Of a DNA stretch of 64,000 bases, positions 50,356-59,995 are shown piece by piece. Each line of letters opens with the position of its first letter. Position 1 is the first letter of the stretch. Below the pieces are notes generated by a model that did no database searches, was not told the origin of the DNA, and was given only the letters and a program-made list of their open reading frames with translations. The stretch comes from Caulobacter flavus. GTDB lineage: Bacteria > Pseudomonadota > Alphaproteobacteria > Caulobacterales > Caulobacteraceae. The translations under genes and the position numbers were made by a program. The stretch is from NCBI RefSeq assembly GCF_003722335.1, contig NZ_CP026100.1, positions 496,001 through 560,000 of the forward strand, read 5' to 3'.

Positions 50356-51456
50356 ATGGCCCTGAAAGTCGCCATCGTCGGCCTGCCCAACGTCGGCAAG
50401 TCCACCCTGTTCAACGCCCTGACCCAGACGGCGTCGGCCCAGGCCGCCAACTATCCGTTCTGCACCATCGAGCCGAACACCGGCGACGTGGCCGTGCCGG
50501 AAGCGCGCCTGAACGCCCTGGCCGCCATCGCCGGCTCCAAGGAAATCATCCCGGCCCGCATCAACTTCGTCGACATCGCCGGCCTGGTGCGCGGCGCGTC
50601 CAAGGGCGAAGGCCTGGGCAACCAGTTCCTGGCCAACATCCGCGACTGCGACGCCGTGGCCTTCGTGGCCCGCTGCTTCGAGGACGGCGACATCACCCAC
50701 GTCGAAGGCCGCATCGACCCGCTGGCCGATCTCGAGATCATCGAGATGGAGCTGATGCTGGCCGACCTGGAAAGCCTGGAAAAGCGCCTGCCCAACGTCG
50801 AGAAGCGCGCCAAGAGCGGCGGCGACAAGGACATGATCGCCACCCTGCGGCTGATCAACCTGGCGCTGGAACAGCTGCGCGCCGGCCGTCCGGCCCGCGC
50901 CGCCGACGTGCCGAAGGAAGACGCCAAGGCCTGGGGCATGCTGCAGCTCTTGACCTCGCTGCCGGCCCTCTATGTCTGCAACGTCGACGAGGGCAGCGCC
51001 GACAAGGGCAACAAGTTCTCCGACCTGGTGGCCGAGCGCGCCAAGGCCGACAACGCCAAGAGCGTGGTGATCTCGGCCCAGATCGAGAGCGAGATCGCCC
51101 TGCTGGACGAAGCCGAACGCGCCGAGTTCCTGGAGACCCTGGGCCTGGAGGAGCCGGGCCTCAACCGCCTGATCCGCGAGGCCTACAAGCTGCTGGGCCT
51201 GCAGACCTACTTCACGGTCGGCCCCAAGGAAGCCCGCGCCTGGACGATCCATGTCGGCGACACCGCTCCGCAGGCGGCCGGCGTCATCCACACCGACTTC
51301 GAGAAGGGCTTCATCCGCGCCGAAACCATCGCCTACGAGGACTACGTCAAGCTGAACGGCGAAGGCGGGGCCAAGGAAGCCGGCAAGATGCGCTCGGAAG
51401 GCAAGGAATACGTCGTCAAGGACGGCGACGTGATGAACTTCCGCTTCAACGTCTGA
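50356..51456 (+). CDS. ychF: YchF/OLA1-type GTP/ATP-binding protein
   Basis: A 366-residue universally conserved P-loop protein. G1 is GLPNVGKSTLFNALT (residues 8-22), G3 FVDIAGLVRGASKGEGLGNQFL; ATP rather than GTP is preferred in the family, because the NKxD motif is replaced (here CNVDE). A helical coiled domain follows at 120-200 and a C-terminal TGS domain ends the chain (FTVGPKEARAWTIH). It binds ribosomes and affects redox stress. Full length. Confidence 0.97.
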   Translation: MALKVAIVGLPNVGKSTLFNALTQTASAQAANYPFCTIEPNTGDVAVPEARLNALAAIAGSKEIIPARINFVDIAGLVRGASKGEGLGNQFLANIRDCDAVAFVARCFEDGDITHVEGRIDPLADLEIIEMELMLADLESLEKRLPNVEKRAKSGGDKDMIATLRLINLALEQLRAGRPARAADVPKEDAKAWGMLQLLTSLPALYVCNVDEGSADKGNKFSDLVAERAKADNAKSVVISAQIESEIALLDEAERAEFLETLGLEEPGLNRLIREAYKLLGLQTYFTVGPKEARAWTIHVGDTAPQAAGVIHTDFEKGFIRAETIAYEDYVKLNGEGGAKEAGKMRSEGKEYVVKDGDVMNFRFNV

Positions 51457-51524
51457 TCGCGGACTTGAAATAGATCGCCGCCTGGCCGAGCTTGCCCGCC
51501 GAGGGTGGGGAGCTCGGCCGGAAC

Positions 51525-52310
51525 GTGACGTCGTGGATCATCGGGAGCGCCCTGGCGCTTGCCCTGGCGTCGCCGCAGGACGCCCTGACGCCGGTGGCCC
51601 GTCCCGCGGGCGGCGAAGCGGTCCACGCCCTGAAGGCGGAAGGCCCGCCCACCGTCCGTCCCGCCGGCCGCGCCGTCGTCGGCGACGTGCTGATCGCCCA
51701 GCCGGTACGACACGCCTTCACCGGCGTCCTCAGCCAGGACGTTCTGCGCGACGGCCGCGTGGCGATGCGGGCCGGCACGCGCGTCATCGGCGTCCGCCAG
51801 TCCTTCTACAGCGTGGCCACCACCCGGCTCCAGCGCAGCCGGGGCCAGATGGGCGAAGTGCGCCAGAACGGCAACCAGACGATCTGGTGCGCCGCCGATC
51901 CGGCGCGATCCAAGACCGCCGTGGCCTGCCTGCCTTTCGTCAACGGCGTGACGCGCTGGGTCGAGGCGTCGCCGCCCCACTATCCGGTCATCCGCAGCTT
52001 CACCCCCAAGGCGCCGCTCGCGGGGCCGGTGCTGGTCGAGCCGGCGCCGATCGAGGGCCTGCCGCCTCTGCGCTTCACCGTCGTCTTCGCCGGCTGGACG
52101 CCCGAGGGCGCGGCGGTCGACCTGAACGTCGAAAGCGGCGACGGACCGCCGGCCACGCGGCGCCGCGTCCTGGAGCGGAACGCCGACGGCGGCGCCACGC
52201 TGCTGGCGCTGGGCGGCCGCCTGCGGCTGACGCCCGTCGCGGCCGACCCGAACGCGGCCGACATCGAGATCGTCATCACGCCCTCGCCGACCGCCGACCC
52301 GGAGTTCTGA
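51525..52310 (+). CDS. Hypothetical exported protein
   Basis: With a GTG start at 51525 (VTSWIIGSALALALASP) it has 261 residues and a signal-like N-terminus; I prefer this to ATG-like starts upstream (51492) because the signal then begins directly. The rest is beta-rich with RTFTxK-like strands (VLIAQPVRHAFTGVLSQDV, RFTVVFAGWTPEGAAVDLNV). No family is recognised. It stands directly before the L,D-transpeptidase, with 2 bases between stop and start, so it may work in the cell envelope. Confidence 0.65.
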   Translation: MTSWIIGSALALALASPQDALTPVARPAGGEAVHALKAEGPPTVRPAGRAVVGDVLIAQPVRHAFTGVLSQDVLRDGRVAMRAGTRVIGVRQSFYSVATTRLQRSRGQMGEVRQNGNQTIWCAADPARSKTAVACLPFVNGVTRWVEASPPHYPVIRSFTPKAPLAGPVLVEPAPIEGLPPLRFTVVFAGWTPEGAAVDLNVESGDGPPATRRRVLERNADGGATLLALGGRLRLTPVAADPNAADIEIVITPSPTADPEF

Positions 52311-52312
52311 GC

Positions 52313-52819
52313 GTGCGCCTTCCGCTTCTCCTGTCGATGCTGCTGGCGCTGGCCAGCTTCGGCGCCTCGGCCGCCACGCCGCCGGCCATCGAGGGCACGG
52401 TCGACAGGATCCTCATCGAGAAGGCCGCCCGCCGCATGACGCTCTATACGGGCGACCGGCGGGTGCGGACCTACGTGATCTCGCTGGGCGGCGGCGGGCT
52501 GGCGGCCAAGGCCCGCCGGGGCGACCGGCGCACGCCCGAGGGTGACTACCGCATCACCGGCCGCAATCCCAATAGTCGCTTCCACCTCTCCCTGCGCATC
52601 GGCTACCCGACCCCGGCCCAGGTCGCCGCCGCTCGCGCCAAGGGGATCGATCCCGGCGGCGACATCATGATCCACGGCCTGCCCAACGGTCGCGGCGCCC
52701 TGGCCGCGCTGTACCAGGGCCGCGACTGGACCGACGGCTGCATAGCCGTCACCGATCCCGAGATAGAAGAGGTGTGGAAGCTGGTGCGCGACGGCGCCCG
52801 TGTGAGGATCACGCCATGA
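52313..52819 (+). CDS. L,D-transpeptidase (YkuD family)
   Basis: A 168-residue periplasmic enzyme. GTG start at 52313; residues 1-20 form a signal peptide (LPLLLSMLLALASFGASA). The YkuD domain has HGLPNG with the active His and DWTDGCIAVTDPE with the nucleophilic Cys. It cross-links peptidoglycan by 3-3 bonds, or anchors proteins. Its stop overlaps the start of the next gene by 4 bases (ATGA). Confidence 0.88.
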   Translation: MRLPLLLSMLLALASFGASAATPPAIEGTVDRILIEKAARRMTLYTGDRRVRTYVISLGGGGLAAKARRGDRRTPEGDYRITGRNPNSRFHLSLRIGYPTPAQVAAARAKGIDPGGDIMIHGLPNGRGALAALYQGRDWTDGCIAVTDPEIEEVWKLVRDGARVRITP

Positions 52820-53307
52820 CCGACGCCGCCGCGCCCCTTCTCGTGCGTCGCTCATGGCGCAAGGCCGTATTCGCGTCGGCGGCCCTGCTGCTGGTCGGCG
52901 CCGCATGGATGGGCTGGCGCGCCGCGCAAGGCGACCAGCCGCCCTGGATCGTGCTGGGAGCGATCGCCGCGTGGTGCATGATCGGCACGCCCCTGCTGAT
53001 CCGCGACCGCGCCCCTCGCCTGGTCGTCGCAGCCGACGGATTGAGTTGGCGCGACGCCCGCAAGGAGCCGCTCTATCACCTTGCCTGGAGCCGGATCCTT
53101 TCGGCCAGGTTCGAAGACCGCGGCGAGGACGGCCACGTGCTGCTGCTGACCCTCGATCCGCCGCCGATCGTCGAGCAGCAGGCTTCCGATCGACGGGGCC
53201 CCTTCGTGGTCGACATCCCGGTCAGCGGCCTGGACCACTCGCGCCAGGCCGTTCGAAGCGCCATCCGTCGCCACGCGCCGCACCTTTTCGCCTCCGGCCG
53301 CGCCTGA
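52816..53307 (+). CDS. Hypothetical membrane protein, PH-like
   Basis: A 163-residue protein with two helices (AVFASAALLLVGAAWMGW, IVLGAIAAWCMIGTPLLI) and a soluble C-terminal part of about 90 residues that looks like a small beta-barrel of the PH/STM3941 kind (LVVAADGLSWRDARKEPLYHLAWSRI). Coupled to the L,D-transpeptidase gene. Function unknown. Confidence 0.6.
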   Translation: MTDAAAPLLVRRSWRKAVFASAALLLVGAAWMGWRAAQGDQPPWIVLGAIAAWCMIGTPLLIRDRAPRLVVAADGLSWRDARKEPLYHLAWSRILSARFEDRGEDGHVLLLTLDPPPIVEQQASDRRGPFVVDIPVSGLDHSRQAVRSAIRRHAPHLFASGRA

Positions 53308-53419
53308 CAGGCTTCCCGTTCGGCCCGCGATCCGCTGGAAGAACAATCGGCACACGCGCCTTGACCGCAAGGTCGGCGCGGTTCTTGGATGCCCCCGCCA
53401 TTCGAGCCGGGAGCCGCCC

Positions 53420-54103
53420 ATGTCCGACACCATCACCCTGACCTCCGCCATCGACGGCTTTTCGTTCACCGCCGGCCACGTGCGGCCCGAAGGCCCGCGC
53501 AAGGGCGGCGTGGTGGTGATCCAGGAGATCTTCGGCCTCGACCAGTACGTGCAGGCCGACCTCCAGCGCTGGGCCGCGCGCGGCTACGAGGCGATCGCGC
53601 CGTCGCTGTTCGACCGCGTCACGCCCGGCTACGTCGCCGAGCACGACCCCGAAGGCTTCCAGAACGGCGTCGCCGCCGTCGGCAAGGTGGGCATGCCGGC
53701 CATGCTGTCGGACATCCAGGCCTGCATCGACGCCCTGAAGGACAAGGGTCCGGTGTTCGCCGTCGGCTACTGCATGGGCGGCTCGCTGGTGTGGCTGGCG
53801 GCCTCGAAACTGGAAGGCCTGGCGGCCGGCTCGGCCTATTACGGCAGCCAGATCGCCGCCAACGCCGCCCTGCCGCTGAATTGCCCGGTCATCGTCCACC
53901 TGGGAGCCAAGGACGCCCACATCCCGGCCGAGCAGGCCAAGGCCGCCATCTGGACGGCCCATCCCGAGCTGGGCGTCTATGTCTACGAAGCCAGCGGCCA
54001 CGGCTTCAACAACGACGGCCGCCCCGACAGCGATCTGGCCGACGCCGAACTGGCCCGCCAGCGCACGGTGGAGCTGTTCGAAGCGAACGGCGCCGGCGCA
54101 TGA
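53420..54103 (+). CDS. Dienelactone hydrolase, copy 1
   Basis: A 227-residue alpha/beta hydrolase of the DLH group. The nucleophile elbow is VGYCMGGSL (Cys), with LGAKDAHIP for the acid and ASGHGFNND for the His, the Cys-Asp-His triad of dienelactone hydrolases. It opens carbon-lactone rings in chlorocatechol-type degradation, but many relatives act on other esters. Its stop is overlapped by the start of the second copy (ATGA). Confidence 0.9.
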   Translation: MSDTITLTSAIDGFSFTAGHVRPEGPRKGGVVVIQEIFGLDQYVQADLQRWAARGYEAIAPSLFDRVTPGYVAEHDPEGFQNGVAAVGKVGMPAMLSDIQACIDALKDKGPVFAVGYCMGGSLVWLAASKLEGLAAGSAYYGSQIAANAALPLNCPVIVHLGAKDAHIPAEQAKAAIWTAHPELGVYVYEASGHGFNNDGRPDSDLADAELARQRTVELFEANGAGA

Positions 54104-54786
54104 CCACGACCGGGACCCGCATCGCCCTCTGCGACCGCGATGGCGGCCCGCTGTCGGCGTTCCACGTCCAACCCGGCGAGGCCCGGCGCGGCGGCCTGGT
54201 GGTGCTGCACGCCATCTGGGGCATCACCCCGCACATCCGCGAGTTCAGCGAAAGCCTGGCCGAGCACGGCTATGAGGTGATCGCCCCCAACCTGCTGGAC
54301 AGCGCCGACGCCCCCTGGCCCGAGCTCAACACCGAGCCGGCGATCCTGGACGCTCGCATGGCCCTGGGCGAACAGGCCGGCTGGGGCGCGGCAAGCGTGC
54401 CGCGCGTGCAGGCCGCCATCGACGCGCTGGAAGGGCCGGTGTTCGTGATCGGCTTCTGCTTTGGCGGCACCACCGCCTGGCTGGCCTCGACCCGGGCCCA
54501 CGGCGTGACGGCGGTGTCGGCCTTCTACGGCGGCGACATCGTGCGCTATCGCGACGAGACGCCCAAGGTCCCGACCATCCTGCACTTCGGCAAGACCGAC
54601 GAGATGATCCCGCCGGCCGACGTGGCGGCGATCGAGACGGCCCATCCCGACCTGCCGATCTATCAGTACGACGCCGGCCACGCCTTCGTCGCCCCCAGCG
54701 GCCACCATCCCGACAGCGCCCGCCTGTCGATGCTGCGCACGCTGCAGCTCTTCCAGCGCTCGGGCGGGAGCAGGGGCGAGGCCTAG
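54100..54786 (+). CDS. Dienelactone hydrolase, copy 2
   Basis: A 228-residue paralogue of the previous gene. The elbow is IGFCFGGTT, the acid FGKTDEMIP, and the His AGHAFV. The two share the order of motifs but differ widely, so the duplication is not recent. The pair may have different substrates. Confidence 0.9.
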   Translation: MTTTGTRIALCDRDGGPLSAFHVQPGEARRGGLVVLHAIWGITPHIREFSESLAEHGYEVIAPNLLDSADAPWPELNTEPAILDARMALGEQAGWGAASVPRVQAAIDALEGPVFVIGFCFGGTTAWLASTRAHGVTAVSAFYGGDIVRYRDETPKVPTILHFGKTDEMIPPADVAAIETAHPDLPIYQYDAGHAFVAPSGHHPDSARLSMLRTLQLFQRSGGSRGEA

Positions 54787-54791
54787 GATCC

Positions 54792-54953
54792 CTAGGTCGC
54801 CTCCACCGCATAGAAGGTGTTGAAGCCGACGAACATCGCCACCGCCAGCAAGGCGATGACGAGGGCGGCCAGGGCCAGCACCTTGACGTGCTTGCGCCTG
54901 ACCGGCTTGGGCTGCTGGTCGGGATGGGCGTCGGGCTTGGTGTCGAGGTCCAT
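54792..54953 (-). CDS. Small membrane protein, 53 residues
   Basis: ATG 54953 starts a protein with a hydrophilic N-terminus (MDLDTKPDAHPDQQPKP), a short basic part (VRRKHVK) and one helix (VLALAALVIALLAVAMFVGFN), ending FYAVEAT. Typical single-pass inner membrane protein. It converges with the second hydrolase. No family. Confidence 0.6.
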   Translation of the reverse strand: MDLDTKPDAHPDQQPKPVRRKHVKVLALAALVIALLAVAMFVGFNTFYAVEAT

Positions 54954-55200
54954 GGTCACTCCGAAAGGGGTTGGTCCCGACAACGCCCCGTCCCGGTGAT
55001 CCGCTCCGCACAACGCGCGAAAGCCGATCCGGATTGCTGAGCGGCGCTCAACACCCCGTGCACCGCCAGGCGCCTAACGCGCCGCGCCCTGCGCTGTTAC
55101 GCTTCGTCTCTTTCGCTGGGCCGACACCCGCGACGAAACCACCCGCGCGCCCGGCCGCTTTAACCGCGGACTCATGGCGCGTGGAGGACCGGAGGATGGG

Positions 55201-55830
55201 ATGGCGATACTCGACGACCTTCAGCTTTCGAGGCGCGAAGTGATGGCGACCGGCGCCGCCGCGGGCGTCGTGAGCGCCCCGGGCCTGGCCGACGCCGCGC
55301 CCGAGCACGCGGCGCCTTCGATCATGACGGTGTCCTTCACGGTCAATGGCCAGCGCCAGACCCTGGAGCTCGACACCCGCACCACCCTGCTGGACGCCCT
55401 GCGCGAGCACCTGAAGCTGACCGGCAGCAAGAAGGGCTGCGACCACGGGCAGTGCGGCGCCTGCACGGTCATCGTCGACGGGCGACGGATCAATTCGTGC
55501 CTGTCGCTGGCGGTGATGCACGAGGGCGACGAGGTCACCACCATCGAGGGCCTGGGCACGCCCGAGAAGCTGCACCCGCTGCAGGCGGCCTTCGTCAAGC
55601 ACGACGGCTACCAGTGCGGCTACTGCACGCCGGGCCAGATCTGCTCGGCCAAGGCGGTGCTGGACGAGATCAAGGCCGGCGTGCCCAGCCACGTCACCGC
55701 CGACCTCAACGCCAGGATCCAGTTCAGCGAGGACGAGCTGCGCGAGCGGATGAGCGGCAACATCTGCCGCTGCGGGGCCTATTCCAACATCGTCGAGGCC
55801 GTGGCCGAAGTGGCGGGGAAATCGGCATGA
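55201..55830 (+). CDS. paoA: Aldehyde oxidoreductase 2Fe-2S subunit (PaoA)
   Basis: A 209-residue subunit of a molybdenum hydroxylase in the xanthine dehydrogenase family. The twin-arginine signal [14 protein letters not shown] marks export to the periplasm. Cluster motifs: [12 protein letters not shown] with a following C for the first 2Fe-2[13 protein letters not shown] and [12 protein letters not shown] for the second. Start ATG 55201 with GGAGG 6 bases upstream; ATG 55174 upstream has no site. It couples to paoB by ATGA overlap. As in E. coli PaoABC the enzyme oxidises aromatic aldehydes. Confidence 0.92.
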   Translation: MAILDDLQLSRREVMATGAAAGVVSAPGLADAAPEHAAPSIMTVSFTVNGQRQTLELDTRTTLLDALREHLKLTGSKKGCDHGQCGACTVIVDGRRINSCLSLAVMHEGDEVTTIEGLGTPEKLHPLQAAFVKHDGYQCGYCTPGQICSAKAVLDEIKAGVPSHVTADLNARIQFSEDELRERMSGNICRCGAYSNIVEAVAEVAGKSA

Positions 55831-56777
55831 GGGCCTTCACCTACGAGCGCGCCAGGAGCCCGCGCGAAGCCGCCGCGGCCGTCGCCGCCGATCCGACCGC
55901 CCGCTTCATCGCCGGCGGCACCAACCTGCTCGACCTGATGAAGCTGGAGATCGAGACCCCCGCGCGGCTCGTCGACGTGGGCGGCCTGAAGCTGGACCAG
56001 ATCGCGCCCACCAGGGACGGCGGCCTGCGCATCGGCGCCCTGGTGCGCAACACCGACCTGGCCGCCGACAAGCGGGTCCGCAAGGACTACGGCGTGCTGT
56101 CGCGCGCCCTGCTGGCCGGCGCCTCGGGCCAGCTGCGCAACAAGGCCACCACCGCCGGCAACCTGCTGCAGCGCACCCGGTGCCCGTACTTCTACGACAC
56201 CAACATGCCCTGCAACAAACGCAGCCCCGGCGCGGGCTGCGCGGCGATCGGCGGCTTCACCCGGAGCCTGGCCGTGCTGGGCGCCAGCGAGGCCTGCATC
56301 GCCACCCACCCCAGCGACATGGCCGTGGCCCTGCGGCTGCTGGACGCCACCGTGGAGACCGTGGCGGCGGACGGGACCGAGCGTTCGATCCCGATCGCCG
56401 ACTTCCACCGGCTGCCGGGCGAGACCCCGCAGGTCGAGACGGCCCTGGCGCGCGGCGAACTGATCACCGCGGTCACCCTGCCCAAGCCGATCGGCGGCGT
56501 TCACGCCTATCGCAAGGTGCGCGACCGGGCCTCCTACGCCTTCGCGCTCGTTTCCGTCGCCAGCGTCATCCACAAGGACGGCTCGGGCCGCGTCGCCCTG
56601 GGCGGCGTTGCTCATCGGCCCTGGCGGGTGGAGGCGGCGGAAGGCCTCATGCCGCGCGGGGCCAAGGCGATCTCCGAAGGCCTGCTGGCCGGCGCCAGGA
56701 CCACGGCGCAGAACGCCTTCAAGCTGACCTTGGCGCAGCGCGCGATCGGCGCGGCCATCATCGAAGCGAGGGCTTGA
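55827..56777 (+). CDS. paoB: Aldehyde oxidoreductase FAD subunit (PaoB)
   Basis: A 316-residue FAD-binding subunit. [16 protein letters not shown] is the FAD-binding signature. It has the extra cysteine group of Pao[16 protein letters not shown] with GAGC, that binds a 4Fe-4S cluster not found in most xanthine dehydrogenases. It links the small and large subunits and starts by an ATGA overlap with paoA. Confidence 0.92.
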   Translation: MRAFTYERARSPREAAAAVAADPTARFIAGGTNLLDLMKLEIETPARLVDVGGLKLDQIAPTRDGGLRIGALVRNTDLAADKRVRKDYGVLSRALLAGASGQLRNKATTAGNLLQRTRCPYFYDTNMPCNKRSPGAGCAAIGGFTRSLAVLGASEACIATHPSDMAVALRLLDATVETVAADGTERSIPIADFHRLPGETPQVETALARGELITAVTLPKPIGGVHAYRKVRDRASYAFALVSVASVIHKDGSGRVALGGVAHRPWRVEAAEGLMPRGAKAISEGLLAGARTTAQNAFKLTLAQRAIGAAIIEARA

Positions 56778-56781
56778 GGTC

Positions 56782-58977
56782 ATGAAGTTCGACACTCCCG
56801 CCACGACCAATCCGATCGACCAGCTGAAGGTGGTCGGCAAGCCGGTCGACCGCATCGACGGGCCGCTGAAGACCACCGGCCGCGCCCCCTACGCCTATGA
56901 GCGCCACGACGCGATCCCCAACATCGCCTACGGCTATGTGGTCGGCGCTTCGATCGCCAAGGGCCGCATCGCCGCGATGGACGTCTCGCGGGCCAAGGCC
57001 GCGCCGGGGGTGCTGGCCGTGGTCACCGCCGCCGAGGCGGGCAAGCTGACCAAGGGCGACTTCAACACCGCCATGCTGCTGGGTGGTCCCGAGATCCAGC
57101 ACTACCATCAGGCCATAGCCGTCGTGGTCGCCGAGACCTTCGAACAGGCCCGAGCCGCCGCCAGCCTGGTGAAGGCGGATTACGAGCGCGCCAAGGGAAC
57201 CTTCGACCTGGTCTCGGCCAAGGACGGGGCAACCAAGCCCAAGGACGGCGGGCCCGACAGCGGCGTCGGCGACTTCGACGCCGCCTTCGCCGCAGCCCCG
57301 GTCAAGCTGGACGAGACCTACACTACCCCGGATCACGGCCACGCCATGATGGAGCCGCACGCCAGCATCGCCGCCTGGAAGGGCGACAAGCTGAGCCTGT
57401 GGACCTCGAACCAGATGATCGCCTGGGGGGCCGGCGACGTCGCCAAGACCCTGGGGATCCCGCGCGAGAACGTGCGGCTGATGTCGCCGTTCATCGGCGG
57501 CGGCTTCGGCGGCAAGCTGTTCGTGCGGGCCGACGCCATACTGGCGGCCCTCGGCGCCAAGGCGGCGGGGCGGCCGGTGAAGGTGGCCCTGACCCGGCCG
57601 CTGATGTTCAACAACACCACCCACCGCCCAGCCACCATCCAGCGCATCCGCATCGGGACCGACCGCGAGGGCAGGATCACCGCCATCGGCCACGAGAGCT
57701 GGTCGGGCGACCTGCCCGGCGGCGGGCCGGAGACGGCCGTGCAGCAGACCCGCCTGCTCTATGCCGGCGCGAACCGCATGACCAGGACGCGCCTGACGGT
57801 GCTGGACCTGCCCGAGGGCAACGCCATGCGCGCCCCCGGCGAGGCGCCGGGCCTGATGGCGCTGGAAGTGGCCATCGACGAGGTGGCCGAGAAGCTGGGC
57901 ATGGATCCCATCGACTTCCGCGTGCTCAACGACACCCAGGTGGATCCGGAGAAGCCCGAGCGGCCGTTCTCGCAGCGGCGACTGAACGAGTGCCTGCGCA
58001 CCGGCGCCGACAAGTTCGGCTGGAGCCGACGAGGCAAGCCCGGCCAGACCCGCGACGGCCGCTGGCTGGTGGGCATGGGCGTGGCGGCGGCCTTCCGCAA
58101 CAACCTGGTCATGAAGTCGGCCGCCCGCGTGCGGCTCGAGACCGACGGCGGCGTCACCGTCGAGACCGACATGACCGACATCGGCACCGGCAGCTACACC
58201 ATCATCGCCCAGACCGCGGCCGAGATGATGGGCGTGCCGCTGCACCGGGTGAACGTCCGCCTGGGCGATTCCAGTTTTCCGGTCTCGGCCGGTTCCGGCG
58301 GCCAGTGGGGCGCCAACAGCTCGACGGCCGGCGTCTACGCCGCCTGCGTGAAGCTGCGTGAGGCCGTCGCCGGCAAGCTGGGCCTGGATCCGGCGAAAGC
58401 CGAGTTCGCCGACGAGCGGGTGAAGCTCGGCAACCAGAGCCTGCCGCTCGCCCAGGCCGCCGCCGCCGGCCCGGTGACCGCCGAGGACTTCATGGAATAC
58501 GGCGACCTCACCAAGACCCACCAGCAGTCGACCTTCGGCGGCCACTTCGTCGAGGTGGGCGTCGACGCCGACACCGCCGAGATCCGCATCCGCCGGATGC
58601 TGGCAGTCTGCGCGGCGGGCCGGATCCTCAATCCGAAATCGGCCCGCAGCCAGGTGATCGGGGCGATGGTCATGGGGGCCGGCGCGGCGCTGATGGAAGA
58701 ACTGGTCGTCGACAAGCGCATCGGCTTCTTCGTCAATCACGACCTGGCCGGCTACGAGGTGCCCGTGCACGCCGACATCCCCCGCCAGGAGGTGATCTTC
58801 CTCGACGAGACCGACCCGATGTCGTCGCCGATGAAGGCCAAGGGCGTGGGCGAGCTCGGCATCTGCGGCGTCGGCGCGGCGGTGGCCAACGCCGTCTACA
58901 ACGCCACCGGCGTGCGGGTGCGCGAATACCCGGTGACGCTGGACAAGCTGCTGGAGGGGATGCCGGTCCTGGCGTGA
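56782..58977 (+). CDS. paoC: Aldehyde oxidoreductase molybdopterin subunit (PaoC)
   Basis: A 731-residue catalytic subunit, the usual size, with molybdenum cofactor-binding motifs such as GGGFGGK, AMRAPGEAPGLMALE and GSGGQWGANS and the catalytic glutamate near KGVGELG at the C-terminus. It binds molybdopterin cytosine dinucleotide and oxidises aldehydes to acids. It starts 4 bases after paoB. No maturation gene (paoD) follows; the next gene is on the other strand. Confidence 0.94.
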   Translation: MKFDTPATTNPIDQLKVVGKPVDRIDGPLKTTGRAPYAYERHDAIPNIAYGYVVGASIAKGRIAAMDVSRAKAAPGVLAVVTAAEAGKLTKGDFNTAMLLGGPEIQHYHQAIAVVVAETFEQARAAASLVKADYERAKGTFDLVSAKDGATKPKDGGPDSGVGDFDAAFAAAPVKLDETYTTPDHGHAMMEPHASIAAWKGDKLSLWTSNQMIAWGAGDVAKTLGIPRENVRLMSPFIGGGFGGKLFVRADAILAALGAKAAGRPVKVALTRPLMFNNTTHRPATIQRIRIGTDREGRITAIGHESWSGDLPGGGPETAVQQTRLLYAGANRMTRTRLTVLDLPEGNAMRAPGEAPGLMALEVAIDEVAEKLGMDPIDFRVLNDTQVDPEKPERPFSQRRLNECLRTGADKFGWSRRGKPGQTRDGRWLVGMGVAAAFRNNLVMKSAARVRLETDGGVTVETDMTDIGTGSYTIIAQTAAEMMGVPLHRVNVRLGDSSFPVSAGSGGQWGANSSTAGVYAACVKLREAVAGKLGLDPAKAEFADERVKLGNQSLPLAQAAAAGPVTAEDFMEYGDLTKTHQQSTFGGHFVEVGVDADTAEIRIRRMLAVCAAGRILNPKSARSQVIGAMVMGAGAALMEELVVDKRIGFFVNHDLAGYEVPVHADIPRQEVIFLDETDPMSSPMKAKGVGELGICGVGAAVANAVYNATGVRVREYPVTLDKLLEGMPVLA

Positions 58978-59039
58978 GGGTTAGCGACACACTCAATTGA
59001 GCGACCCATCGAATTCAAGAAATTCAATCGCCTATCGCC

Positions 59040-59079
59040 CGTCATCCCGGAAAGCGCGAAGCGCTTGTCCGGTATGACG
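59040..59079. terminator. Imperfect inverted repeat between convergent genes
   Basis: CGTCATcCCGGaaaGCGC...GCGCttgtCCGGtATGACG forms a 40-base hairpin between the paoC end and the LytTR gene end. Such CGTCAT/ATGACG elements are found repeatedly in alphaproteobacterial genomes and may terminate both genes. Confidence 0.6.
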
Positions 59080-59111
59080 AGTAAAAATATGCGCGCAACG
59101 GGGTATGGACC

Positions 59112-59888
59112 CTAGAACCAGCCCGCCTCCTTCAACAGCGGCGCATAGGTTCGGCTGACCGGCGCGACGAGGCCGCCCGCGAGGCTGGCCTCGCCCGCGC
59201 CGCGTCGCCAGCGCACCGCCTCCACCGCCTCGGCCGCCACCCACCACGAGCGATGCACCCGCCAGCCGTGGGCGCCGGCCAGTTCCTCCAGCGCATCGGC
59301 GAAGCGCAGGGTGATCAGCTCGGCGCCGGCGTCGGTGTGGACCTTCAGGTAGTGGTCGTGGGCCTCGACGGCGATCAGCCGCGCCCCGCGCCGCTTGGCC
59401 GACAGCCGGCGACGGAAGGCCGCCTCGGCCTGCGGCAGCGGCGGCGCGATGACGGTCCGGGTCTCGATCCGGGGCGCGACACGCCGCCAGGCCAGGGCCC
59501 GCACCACCATCACCGCCAGCGAGATCGGCCACACCTGCCAGAGCAGGCGCCCATACGCATGGGGACCCAGCGTCCCGTCCATGACGAGGTGCTCGGTGGC
59601 CAGCACGAACAGCGACACCAGCGGCGTCATCGCCACCGACACCACCGCGGTGCGCAGCCACGGCGCCGGGACGGGCCGGGCCAGCGCCGCGTCCACCCCG
59701 ATGCCGATCAGCCCGCCGCCGACCATGCAGATCATCCAGTAGACATAGCGCTGCGCCGCCGGCGCGCGTTCGGAGGCGAAGGGGCCGAGGAACCCCATCA
59801 CCAGGCCGATCGCCACCAGCATGGCCAGGTCGATCATCCACCGTCGCGCGGCTGTCGATCCGCCCTGCGTGCCCGTTCCGCTGTCCAT
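59112..59888 (-). CDS. Membrane LytTR-type DNA-binding regulator
   Basis: A 258-residue protein. Four helices (residues about 20-140) precede a LytTR domain of about 100 residues at the C-terminus: RLIAVEAHDHYLKVHTD, ITLRFADALEELAG, HRSWWVAAEAVEAV. It has no receiver, so it is a membrane-anchored one-component regulator. The ATG at 59888 is chosen as the first with coding character. It is divergent from the DUF2306 gene (107 bases). Confidence 0.85.
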   Translation of the reverse strand: MDSGTGTQGGSTAARRWMIDLAMLVAIGLVMGFLGPFASERAPAAQRYVYWMICMVGGGLIGIGVDAALARPVPAPWLRTAVVSVAMTPLVSLFVLATEHLVMDGTLGPHAYGRLLWQVWPISLAVMVVRALAWRRVAPRIETRTVIAPPLPQAEAAFRRRLSAKRRGARLIAVEAHDHYLKVHTDAGAELITLRFADALEELAGAHGWRVHRSWWVAAEAVEAVRWRRGAGEASLAGGLVAPVSRTYAPLLKEAGWF

Positions 59889-59995
59889 GCCGTCCCGTTC
59901 GCGCAGCCCCGGCGCCGTTCGCGAAGCAAGGCCTAGCGAGCCGCCGCCCGTCCGGCAACGAGGTTGCGCCAAATCGCCAGCCGGGAACCTCCGCC